Assembly: GCA_025201765.1 (NCBI GenBank) | Contig: MU623496.1 | Coordinates: 5,948-69,947, forward strand | Source: Daldinia sp. FL1419 | Lineage: Eukaryota; Ascomycota; Sordariomycetes; Xylariales; Hypoxylaceae | Length of the DNA stretch: 64,000 bases | Direction of reading: 5' to 3' | Shown here: piece after piece, positions 34,187 through 45,200 of the stretch | Layout of the letters: each line of letters opens with the position of its first letter | How positions within the stretch are numbered: the stretch's first letter is position 1 | Program-made: the position numbers and the translations under genes | Notes under the pieces: model-generated | Told to the model about the DNA's origin: nothing | Databases searched by the model: none | Seen by the model: the letters and a program-made list of their open reading frames with translations, nothing else

Positions 34187-37078
34187 TCATAACCCAGGTA
34201 ACTCGGTTTGGTTAGTAAAATGCCGTGGAAGGCGGTTCTCTCCCTTCTGATATGGATGATTGGCTTCTTCCCGTGCCAAATCATTGACCCATCGACAATT
34301 TCCTTCGAAAGCCTTGGTACCGTCCACTCCAACTCCAACATCGTAGAATTTATTCGCCAAGTGAAACCAGCAGAGCGCGTTCCCAACTGTGCCAACTTCG
34401 TCGCTAACACCATGCCTCGCTTCCTGGCTCATTCGGTCCCATAGCTCTTGGTCCGTAAATAGCTCTATGAGATGTTGCGCCACGGCGTTGTAGTCATCAG
34501 GTTCCACCAAGAAGCCATTTACTTTATCCTTGACTTGGATTGGTATACCGCCGGCCAGAGTAGCGATCACTGGCCGCCCGGCATGTAATGCTTCAGATAC
34601 TTTAACCTCAAAACCCTCTCGCGTAGATAGCTGAAGAACTACATGAGCTTTCGCGATTAGGGTATTGAGGAGCTGGTCATTGGCTTGTAGCCGCATGACA
34701 CTGATGTCGTTGGCGAATTCCGAATAGCGCGTCTCAATCTGCTCCATAACGATATCGTATATCAAATTTCCGTCAGGGTCGTCGATGGAACTGTTACCCG
34801 TGCTATATCGAAAAATTAGCATCCGCTCTTTAGACTCATAACTCCATGGTAAAACATACACAACGAGTTGGGGGATATCTTGTAAACCCAGCTCTTTTGC
34901 ACGGCGACGAAACTCGCCATATGAATCTATGACCGTTGGTATACCCTTGGCGGGATCGAAACGAGCAACTTGTATGATATATTTGCCTAGATGTATATAT
35001 TAGACCATACCCTCGACTTAGGAATCATGTGTCTTACAGTCCGGATATCTTAAAGGTGTCCTACAATACCCCACGTCAATATGATATTCTTGCTTCAGTG
35101 AATTAGGTATATACTCACATGCGCTGGGCATGACACTGCTCGTTGTAATTGCTTCCGTAATAGCCGCTATCCCAGTCGTTTATCGGCTTGTTCAATCCGT
35201 CGAGCCTTTGGAGAATCAGATGAATACTAATCGATTATTTGGGGGTTTGAAGGGCTTACCAATCTGTAGTGGCTGGCATATACGTGACCAAGTTACGAGG
35301 AACATTATCCGGGACGAATTTAGGAATAGGGTGGCTCACGAACATATCAGCGTGACGAATATTGTTCCATAGGAAACCCCATGCTTGTTCTTGCGGTGAG
35401 CCTCTCTGAGCAACAAGGTCGCTACGTATTTGGATGTGGGAGCGATAAATGACAGGGCGGTCTGGGGTGATGTTCTTGATTAGTGGAATAAGTCCAGGCA
35501 TTTGGGGGTCATCGATCTAGAGTGTTTAAATCAGCTTGGTAAAAGAGACTAAGGAAGACGAAAAGGGAGAATCGGCAATGATAACCTTCTCGGGAAGATT
35601 AATACGTATACGTGAGCGCGTGTATGAAATCATCGAATTGTTTATGCTGTCTATAGGAACATACCACAATTATATCAGCACCCCCTTCCTCAACAGGACG
35701 TAGAGGGCCTCCTTTAGAGAGCCAGTAACGGTTGGCATTTTCTGTGATCCAGTCCGTAATCGACTGTTGCTCCTCTGGGGAGATGCGCTCATCGGGTTTG
35801 CTGACACCTTGAAGAATATTGTGCATATTCTTGGTGCTTCGGAATACACCTGGACGAGGTTTTGGAACTAGAATATATTGTTACCATGATGTTCGCCGAA
35901 GGAGAGCTCATCCACCCCCACCCCCCTTGAAGCATACGTTAGTCTAGGACGAAATTTAACATACCGTACCAAGTCAAATCGACACCTGCTAGACGCGAGA
36001 ATCGTACTAACGCATGTCGCATAAGAGCGACCCCACCACCCTGAGGAGTTGCACTAAAGAAGGCAACTTTGACTTTCTTATCCTTCAGCTGCTTCGCAAA
36101 GTACATGGTTGAATCCCATGTAGCGTTGTTGCATGTAAGCTTGTAATCATCAAGAGTAGTCAAATGAGCTCTGAACCCTGCATCACTCATAACAGCACCG
36201 CGGAAGCCAACCTGTAGAATAGGAACCAGAGAAGGACCAAAAACCCTATCGAGGCATATTAGCACTATAAAGAGGATGGCGTAAGGGCTAAGCTCTTGTG
36301 CTTACATTACACATTTGCGTGCCATCGAATCAGCTTGTTCATCAACGTTTTTATCGTCCCAGAAGGACGTTTCGGATTGATCGACGTCGAAGTCTATAGG
36401 GACAATATCGATCTCTAGCCAAAGGCGAGAATTGAGGGTGGGGCTTATGTCCTTTAAATTCAAAGGCAGCCCAGCGCCGACAAATTTGACAAAGTTTTCG
36501 TGTTCATACTTTTGTATCTGGGAGACTACATAATCTGCTATGATATCCTTGTCTTCTTGCGAAGGATCAACTTTCAGATGTTCAACCATGTAGTCAAGGA
36601 GATACGTATGATCGTGGGTTGCAATAGACAACACTACAGTGCCGTCGCCGTTCTTCACGGCCGAGATACCGACAAAGAGCGGCTTTATATAGTAAATTAG
36701 CTATCTAGCGTATTCTTGAGGTTAATCTATAACTGACCGTGAGAGCCCGCGCAAAGGGCCCATCTAGTATACGTCAGTACCGTACATGAAAAGGAAATAT
36801 TTTCCTTCTAAGGGTCATGGACACCGTTGGGTGGAGGATTTGCTAATATTTACTAGCAAAGGGGATTCATCTATAGAAATATCGAAACGTACTGCACATA
36901 TGTCAGCGTTTTTGAATGACTGCAAGAGACTCGCTGGGGGAGCTTAGCAAGGATTTACGATGGTATCATATAAAAAGTACGTCGATACTAACCGTTTAGC
37001 AGCGAACTCGCTCAGACGACGCTGGTGATGCGCTGAAGTTGTTGAGAACCTTCTTCTCTTTTCTAAAAATGGCGCCAT
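34187..37078 (-). CDS. ccg-9: Trehalose phosphorylase/synthase, CCG-9 type (GT4)
   Basis: Retaining GT-B enzyme of trehalose metabolism, clock-controlled in Neurospora. Exons from the minus strand: 36682-36306, 36245-35965, 35867-35665, 35516-35260, 35205-35119, 35060-35038 and 34986-34187. These join in frame to 676 codons. A first exon from 37078 (MAPFLEKRRR..., ending near 36990) is probable and brings the total to about 706; its splice sites are uncertain. Joining gives family blocks such as THDHTYLLDYMVEHL, ATPQGGGVALMRHAL, VIDDPQMPGLIPL, YMPATTDWLDGLN and QVARFDPAKGIPTVID. The C-terminal STREGFEVKVSEALHAG block holds the GT4 E-x7-E signature. Exon 35060-35038 is only 23 nt but is required for frame. 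The track ORFs taken singly look like unrelated fragments. Confidence 0.9.
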
Positions 37079-39373
37079 GCTTGTTTAAGCACCGGATTTG
37101 CCTAAAAGCGTGTTGCCAATCAGTTTGATTTGTTATGATTTAGAATTATAACTGTATATCGGTGCCTCGAGACTTGGAAGATGACTTCAAAGACCATGGA
37201 TGTATGCCTTAGGTAGATGATATAAAGAAGAATTTCTTCGGTTATCCCACTTGGGTGTGGGTATTTATAAAGCTAGAGGGTAGGCAGTTGGAAGGGAAGG
37301 GAGATGTTAGGCGAGCAAGAGGTAGCAGGTATGTAGGTAGGTAGGTAAACATGACATCCGGGAGGACCGGTGAGGGGGACCTTAGGGACACGGAAAGGGA
37401 GTGGAAATGCGGTGTGAGGCGAGAGAGCTGAGATGAGTCCATTCTCATTCGTGAGTTCCATTTCATGTTAATAACCTGTTAAAAGGTTAGCTGGGAAATA
37501 TCTGCCTTACCTACCTACATGTAGGTACCTAGGTTAGCTAGGTATACCTATTACCTTACTTACATGGAAGTAAGCATATGATTGACGTATGTAATGATAC
37601 ATGTCCGTATATACACGTATATATACCTAGGTATGTATATGTTATGTACCTACATGTAATCTTCTATAAGAGGGAAAGCACATAAGCTATACCTATGTAT
37701 AGGTAGGCTTAATTAGGACGTACCGCTTAAAACGAGGTACCTCCCCTACGCATCGGCTGAGTTGCCGTTTTTCTTGGTATCGGAATTGGAGAATGGATTG
37801 TGCGTACACGTAAGTGCGTCACAGTGACGCACTTGATCTATAAAACTGAGGGGTATTCGGCGACGGCGACGACGACGATAATCTAAGGGCAAGCATAGCA
37901 AATATTACTATGCTAAAATAGCCAAGTCGCAATACCCGATACACATACTGGATGTTAATTAATTAGTTGTAGGGTCAATTTAGGATTGAGGCTCAAGAGA
38001 ACTTCCCGGAACTGCGGTTTTTCTCCTTCACTTACATCCCTAAGTACCTAACCTAGGTTAGCTGATAAGTTAGATATTTTATAGCTGTATTTTTGAATAC
38101 GTGCTTGCATGCTACCTACCTATTACTACATAATACCTGGAGAAATGTTACTCTGTAACGTTTCGCATATGTTGTTGGCCACTTTTGGCAAGCATAATCG
38201 TATGTTTACCTGCATACAAATGCCAAGGATGTGTTACATACAGGGACCTTGTAGGTATTGTAGGTATCAACCAGGTACTACGTGATGTATGTGTGTACAT
38301 GTAAGTTGTTAGGTAAGCATCTGACTGATCTGAACTTTAAAGCCATCCCGCGGGGGGTTCCAATTATTTTTTACCTGAACCTCCTAAATTGTTTTTCTTC
38401 CGCTTCCTCGTACGATCTTCGAATGTTGGCCTATTCGTGGAATGCTTTTCTCGATAACGTATGAATATCAATACCACGGCCCAGGCAGATGGGCCCACTT
38501 TTGTTTACGTTTTTCTCACGACCTTAGGTACACAATATACCAACAAATTGACGATTTCATAGCCACGCATCGTGTGCACATTGCGCAACCCATTTGAAAG
38601 GTTATGAGCGGTACTTTTACGCCAACTCAATCATAATTGACCCCCCTCCCCCCAAAATCTGAACATGCCACCAGTTGGAACTATAGTCTGATGATTCCTA
38701 TATTCTTTGCTTCCTTAAACATGTCAATCATTCGCTTTTTTTTTTTTTTTCTTTTTTTTTTGGCATTTTCCTGTTAGTCCTCGTGTTTAGGGAATAATAT
38801 AAAAATGTAATATCTACCTACGGTGGCTTAGGTTCTTACGTTCTTCGTCCAATAGCATTCTTAGCCTCACGGCACACTTTTCTAAATCGATAATATTCTC
38901 TGTTAACTGTCAGTATTTACGCCGGGGTACGACTAGAAATCGCGCATCACAGGATAGTCTAGAGTGTATCCCAGACCACGGAGAAATCATCCTTGTAGTT
39001 AGGTTCCTTAAGTTCTCAACTGCCATGTAATACTTCTACTTTATCCTGTCTATATGACCAGTCCCTAGGTTGAATGCGAAATCATCGCCTTCGTTCGTCG
39101 TCGGTGAGGAGCGAAGTTGTCATCGTATACGCTACAACTGCATCTCGCACGGTGTCTGCCCGGAAACCTACGTCGCCAACCCGTGGACAAGATTTTATTT
39201 AAATTAATCCATTGAGTCGTTTTCCCGCCGGCTTGTACCTAATGTTTTATTCATTATCGGAATTAGGACCTGAGTACCATATGTGACGTTGAATTTGGGT
39301 CCCCGCCAATTTCGCCATATTCTCCAAGCAAAGCAGAAAAGGATTAATGATTCTCTTAACTTTTTCTTCGCAC
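37079..39373. other. Upstream region of the trehalose gene
   Basis: 2.3 kb without a convincing ORF. Dense in ACCTACCTAGGT-type words (37505-37700, 38040-38130), with a 23-bp palindrome (listed separately) and a T run at 38737-38760. Confidence 0.5.
37812..37834. promoter_or_regulatory. Perfect 23-bp palindrome
   Basis: Arms AAGTGCGTCAC and GTGACGCACTT are exact reverse complements around a single A. Each arm contains TGACG read inward, the core of bZIP/CREB-type sites. It lies about 730 bp upstream of the proposed trehalose-gene start. Candidate site for a dimeric regulator; a hairpin or chance palindrome is possible. Confidence 0.35.
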
Positions 39374-40668
39374 TCACTCATTATCATCCCCATTCCTGTC
39401 ATCCTCGTTTTTGTTTCCGCCGACTTCATTTCCCTTTCTAGCCGCCTTGTCTTCCCTCCTTTCTTCCTTTTCTTCCTTCTTTTCTTTTTCATCTCGATCT
39501 TTCCCGCTGCTTCCCTTCTTCGCGTTCTCTTTCGTCTTCTTTTTCTCTTCTTGCTTTTTCTCATCTGCTTCCTTCTCCTTTTCTAATTTTTCCTTTTCCT
39601 TCTTCTCAAGATTCTCCCATTTCTCTGTATAGTCCTCCTCACCCCTTCGGTCATGCAGCTTTTCATCCAGACCTGTCAGCCGAGGCTTGGCATCACCAAC
39701 TTTCATTCGCCCGATGAGACTGATAAAAATAGCAGCGCCTACAACGGCGGTTAATACAAAACGATAAGATCCGTACCACGAGGGTACCCAAGCTTTAACA
39801 GTAGCTCGAGAATCAGCAAAGTATAGCATGACAAAAGCAGCAAACTGAGTTGTGAGCGCAAAATCCATAGGCATAAGTAGCGTAGGCCATGCTACTATTG
39901 GAGCCAGGACACCAAGCCCGTATCGAAATCGTGTGCGGTCTCGGTCGGGTATCTTTTCAGTGTATTCCATGCCCCAATGAACTGCGCCAAGGAAGCTGAT
40001 TATGATGGCGCCATAGCCTAGCTGTATGGGCTCAATTATGCTAAGCAACTGTTGCGCCGTATCGTGGCTAACTAAGATACTGTTTATGAAATTAGATGTA
40101 GTCGGCCACACAGTATTCAAGTCCCATGAAAGATAAACGGTAGAAACAGACGTGGCGAGATATGGCAAGGTGCCTGCAAGGCCGAGGAAATAAGGCTCCT
40201 TGGGGACACTCGAGAGGGCGAAGGTGTCCTTAATAGTCTCCTACACCTTTGTCAGTAGATAGGCTTCATCGATAAAAGTATATGGAAGCCTACTAGATCG
40301 TCTCTAACCCCATGCTTGATTGGCTTCTGTACTCCCTGGCTATTGGGCTCATATAAATGACGAACGCTTGATTCAGTAGTCACCACTTCTGGGTGCGACT
40401 CAAGCTTGCGCTGTCCTATCTTCCTCTCTTCTTCCGGGTCCCTTCCCTGCTGAAAGCCGTTTGATGTTTTAGTGACATACTGGGACCTTTGCATATGTGA
40501 AATATTGTGGGACATATGGACCCCTAGGTATGTTGAGCGAAATTTAAGAGCCGCAACACCTCCCTGGGTGATTCGGGGCCTCGGTGAGACAACAGCTCTA
40601 GACGAGCTCGTTAAGAAGGATCGCATGCCTCGTAGCATTATGATTTTTTGATCATCAAGTATGTCCAA
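39374..40668 (-). CDS. DUF3429 mitochondrial inner-membrane protein
   Basis: Fungal mitochondrial membrane protein of unknown molecular role. Exons 40668-40294 and 40240-39374 (53-bp intron, GTAGGC...GTAG) give 413 aa from the first Met. The internal Met at 40638 starts a better presequence (MLRGMRSFLTSSSRAV: basic, Ser-rich, no acids) and is my preferred start. The intron joins DDL to ETIKDTFALSSVPKEPYFLG. The membrane domain follows, with about five hydrophobic segments and the family-typical stretch around GAVHWGMEY. After the last segment comes YTEKWENLEKKEKEK and then about 80 residues of almost pure Lys/Glu/Asp/Arg, probably a coiled coil exposed to the matrix or intermembrane space. 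Confidence 0.85.
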
Positions 40669-42259
40669 ATCGGGAAATGAGGACGGAAAAGGAATATAAA
40701 AGAAGCCAGATAGATAAGCTTAGCAACGCAAAGGAATGATGTAAATTTATAGGGGTACGATGTGTTAGGTTACGAGCTTGACTTCTATCCTCTCTCGTCG
40801 ACATATGTCACGGGAATATTAAAGCAAAGAGAAGTGCTGAGGCGCTAATAACTGGAAGAAATACGACGAGAATGAACGATCTTAAGGAATTTCTAGGGGA
40901 AATACAGTAGCTACCTCCTATTTTATTATCTGGAGAACTTGAGTTTGGAGGGTAGGCGATCTAGGTACATGAGACGAGTATTAAGGGAGAAATAATTGAT
41001 GCAATTGCGCCGTCAGAGCCGGGCCTCTTCCGGCAGAGACATTGTTGTCGTTGTTCTTGTTATTTAGCTGAGCTTAATGACGTAATAAGCCGAATGTGTA
41101 CCACCAACATTAGTATGATACCATACCATGGTGTCAATCGAATACATGTCCCCACACGAGATCTACATATGTATTATTAGAATAAATGATGTACCTTCCA
41201 GGCTACATGTCAGAATGGCGTCAAAATTAATGCCCTAACACAGAAATTTATACAACAGCAATATTTATTACAACAGTTTGAACTATTAAAATAAAAAATA
41301 TTAAGCAAGTTAAGTACCTAGATAAGTAGGTGAATTTCATGTTAAACCTATGGGGCATCAATTTTGACGCCATTCTGCATGTATGGTTCGGGTACTTATA
41401 GGTGGGTACCTATATACCTAAATATCACGTAAATGGTACCTATGCGTAACCCCTCCATTCGTGGCTGTTTTAGGGTAGTCAAGCCACACCTCAAAGCAAC
41501 GGCGTCATCAATCCTGCAAAACACTGGAGCCTTGATTTCGGTTCACATTGTAGCTGCCTGCTCGTTTACTTCTTAACCATTACCTAAGATCGCTACCCTA
41601 TTCCTTGGTTTGAAAGATTTACAGGTAATATCCCCCCCAACCATTTCATACCTACCTACCTACATACCTGACTTTCTTACCTGACTTTCTCACCTGACTT
41701 TCTTACCTAGGTAGATAGGTAGCTCACAAAACAATTTCGCATCTTTCTCTCTTACCTGGCTTAGGAACCACGCAGGACAGCTCGCTGCCCAACTTAATCT
41801 CAGTATCTTCAGGTACCTTTTTAGGTATAGATATACCTATATCTTCTCCCTGCCTTACGTTAGGTACACTAGGTAGATCCCTCTTTTCCCCACATACACC
41901 TTCTTTTTTCTTTTCGAATTTGGTATAGCATTGCTGCTATCAACAGCACGCGTGTTCTATATCTGCTTCTAGTTTGGCGATACCCCGCTACGATACCACG
42001 ATATTACGATACTACGATACCACGATAGCTTATTTCATCCCTCCTATCTTATAACTCGTCATTCAATCCAATCCGACTTCTAAATTAGACCTATTGCGAG
42101 ACGATACTCTCCCGTTCGACCTGGGATTGTATATAGTGAATCTAAGCTACCCGACTGATGTATTAAAGAGAAATCCTCTTTTCGCAGATGAAGCGACCTG
42201 ATACCCACCGTTAGTCCATTACATTGCCCTTGCCCGGGTTACGGCGCAATACAGTCAAG
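40669..42259. other. Divergent region between the DUF3429 gene and VPS13
   Basis: Contains a MITE (41206-41381) and ACCTACCT-rich DNA at 41640-41720. Upstream of the VPS13 start there is an in-frame Met at 42224, but the conserved family start is at 42260. Confidence 0.5.
41206..41381. mobile_element. Short MITE with near-perfect terminal inverted repeats
   Basis: Left end CATGTCAGAATGGCGTCAAA continues AATTAATGCCC. The right end in reverse complement is CATGCAGAATGGCGTCAAAA, continuing TTGATGCCC. Apart from one indel and one A/G difference the arms match over about 30 bp. The 176-bp element is flanked by TA on both sides (41204-41205 and 41382-41383), as expected for Tc1/mariner-type insertion. 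Alternatively the ends are CAGAATGG (41211-41377) with a 5-bp CATGT duplication. The AT-rich interior has no ORF. Confidence 0.8.
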
Positions 42260-45200
42260 ATGCTGGAGGGCTTAGTCGCTGGGCTACTTAACCGTTTCCT
42301 GGGCATGTATGTCAAGAACTTCGATCCTACCCAGTTGAAAGTCGGTATATGGTCTGGTGATGTGAAACTACGCAACTTGGAGCTTCGCAAGGAGGCGCTT
42401 GACCAGTTGAAACTTCCTATCAATGTCATGGAGGGTCATTTAGGAGAGCTGACCCTTGTTATACCTTGGTCAAATTTGCGAGGGGCGCCGGTCAAGGTTT
42501 TTATCGAAGATGTCTTCTTGCTTGCGTCCCCGAAGGAAGAAGCAGCCTACGACGAGGAAGAAGAAGAACGCAGACGGCAGCGATTAAAGATGGAAAAATT
42601 AGATTCCGCCGAGCTTCTGAAAGAAAGATCGCAAGAAGGACTCAGTCAGGAGGAGCAAAAAAAGAGCCAGAGTTTTACAGAGAGCCTAGTCACTAAGATT
42701 GTCGACAATCTGCAGGTTACCGTCAAAAATATTCACGTGAGATACGAGGACTCCATATCCGCCCCGGGCCACCCCTTTGCTCTAGGTGTAACCCTTGCCG
42801 AATTTAGTGCTGTCAGTACAGACGGCGAATGGAAACCTACCTTCATCCAGAATTCGACGAAGACTACACATAAGCTAGCTACCCTTGGTGCGTTAGCAAT
42901 CTACTGGAACACGGACAGCACTTTGCTGGGTCCGGGCCGTGAAGTAGACAGGGGAGAAGAGCACATACGTCACGAAGATATGATCAAAAGCTTCAAAGAA
43001 ATGATAGGAAAGGGCAACAATACTCCTTCGCTAGTAGACCACCAATTTATCCTAAAGCCGGTGAGCGGCCAAGCGAAGATCGAGTTGGACAAGACGGGTG
43101 ACATACACGTACCTAAATTCAAAGCGAGCTTGCTTTTCGACGAAATCGGTGTTGTGCTCGATGATGACCAATATCGGGACGGCTTAATGATGGTTGATCT
43201 TTTCCATTACTTTATTCGCCACCAAGAATACAAGAAGCTCCAGCCTAAGGGAGTGACAGCGAAGGAAGATCCCCGTGCCTGGCTTAAGTTCGCTGGGAAT
43301 GCAGTACTCACGAAAATTCACGAGAGAAATCGTAGATGGACTTGGGATTACTTCCGCGAGCGTCGAGATGACCGCCGCTTATACATTGAACTTTTCAAGA
43401 AGAAGAAGGCAAATCAGCAATTGTCGCCACAGGAGATCAACGATATTAATAGGCTTGAGTGGAAGCTTGGTTATGAAGACTTGCGGTTCTGGAGATCGTT
43501 AGCCCGAAACCAGTTGCGAAAGGAAAATGCAGAGGCGCTGAAAAAAGCGCCACCCAAAAAGGAACCACAGCAGCAAGGCTGGCTGGCTTGGGCATGGGGT
43601 TCGAAGCCTTCCGAGCCCACCGATTCAACAGAGGAAAACACTCAAATGACTGAAGAACAGCGCAAAGAACTTTACGAGGCGATTGACTGGGACGAGAAAA
43701 CTGCTTTAACCGAAACTGTGGACATGCCGCGTGACATTATCAAAATGCAAGTTGATGCATCCCTGGGTACTGGTAGTTTTACTCTACGGCAAAATCCCCA
43801 TGGGAATACGACTGATTTGCTAAGCCTACATTTTGACGTCTTCAAAGCGAAAGCATTCCAAAGACCCGATTCTGTGCTTGCTAACGTTAGCCTCGGTGGT
43901 TTCCGAGTCAATGATGGTACCACCCCAGAAAGTTTGTTCAAGGAGATTGTCCGGGTTAAGGACGCTCCAGATATAAGCAGCAAGAGACGACTTTCTATCA
44001 CCGAACTTGAAAAGTCTAGACAAGAAACCTTTTTTGACTTGCAAGTTGAGCAAAATCCTCTCGACGGCCAAAGTGATTTTGCGGTCACAGCGAAGCTCAA
44101 GCCGCTAGAGATCGTGTGGAACCCAAACTTCGTTGTGGGTGTCGTCGACTTTTTCAAGCCACCAGAGAGGCACATGGAATCCATAACCGCGTTGATGGAG
44201 ACGGCCGGGGCCACTGTTGAAGGGTTGAGACAACAGACACGTGCTGGTCTTGAGTTTGCTCTTGAGGAGCACAAGACTATCAATGCTAAGCTAGACCTCC
44301 AAGCACCTCTTATCATAATCCCTCAATCTATCAAGACCGCACGATCAACATGTCTTATTTTAGACGCTGGCCATATTAGCGTGAATAGCGAGTTAGTCGA
44401 CAAAAACACTTTGAAGCAAATACAGGATAAGCACAACCGACAGTTCTCCGATGAAGACTTCAAACAGCTCGAGTCTCTCATGTATGATCGTTTCTTAGTC
44501 AAATTAACATCAACACAGGTCCTAATCGGGCCGTCTATTGAGGAGACGAAGTCGCAGCTGGCTGAGACAGATGGAAACCGACTGCTTCATATCGTGGAGA
44601 AGATCAACGTCGACTTCGTAGTAGCCCTATCAATATTACCGAAGGCACCTAATCTTACGAAGGTCAAGGTATCGGGCCACATGCCCGTGCTTCACGCGAT
44701 GGCCTCCGATACTAAATACAAGAGCCTGATGAAACTAATTGACGTCGCAATACCGAAATTTGATGGAGAGCAGCAGCAAATTAAAGCCGAAGGTCAACCT
44801 AGAAGACCACGCTTGCTCAGTTCCTCCTCAAATCGCTTGCCAAGACCACACGATCGCAAGGCTTCATCTAATTTATTCACTACCCAACAAACCGCCGTGA
44901 TTTTAGAAGACGACTCGGATGACGACTCGGATGAATTTGAGGATGCCGCGGACGGGCATTCGAGCCAACGGCTTAAAACTCAGCAACGCAACTTTGAATT
45001 CAAATTTGCTGTTGATAAGTTGCAAGGCTCTCTCTATCGGAGCGACCCCGATGGAATACAGCTCGAGTCTTTGCTTGTAGAACTTGTTGCGGAGAACTTC
45101 GGCCTCAATCTTTACATTAGGCCTTACGACATGGCAGCTGAGGTATCTCTAGGTTCTGTGTCGGTGGACGACTTTGTCGATAATCCTCCAGCAGAATTCA

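Noticed and set aside
43672..44316. 214-aa ORF antisense to VPS13, and similar long antisense ORFs
   Set aside because: They lie opposite conserved exons and have the Ser/Leu-rich composition typical of antisense shadow frames.
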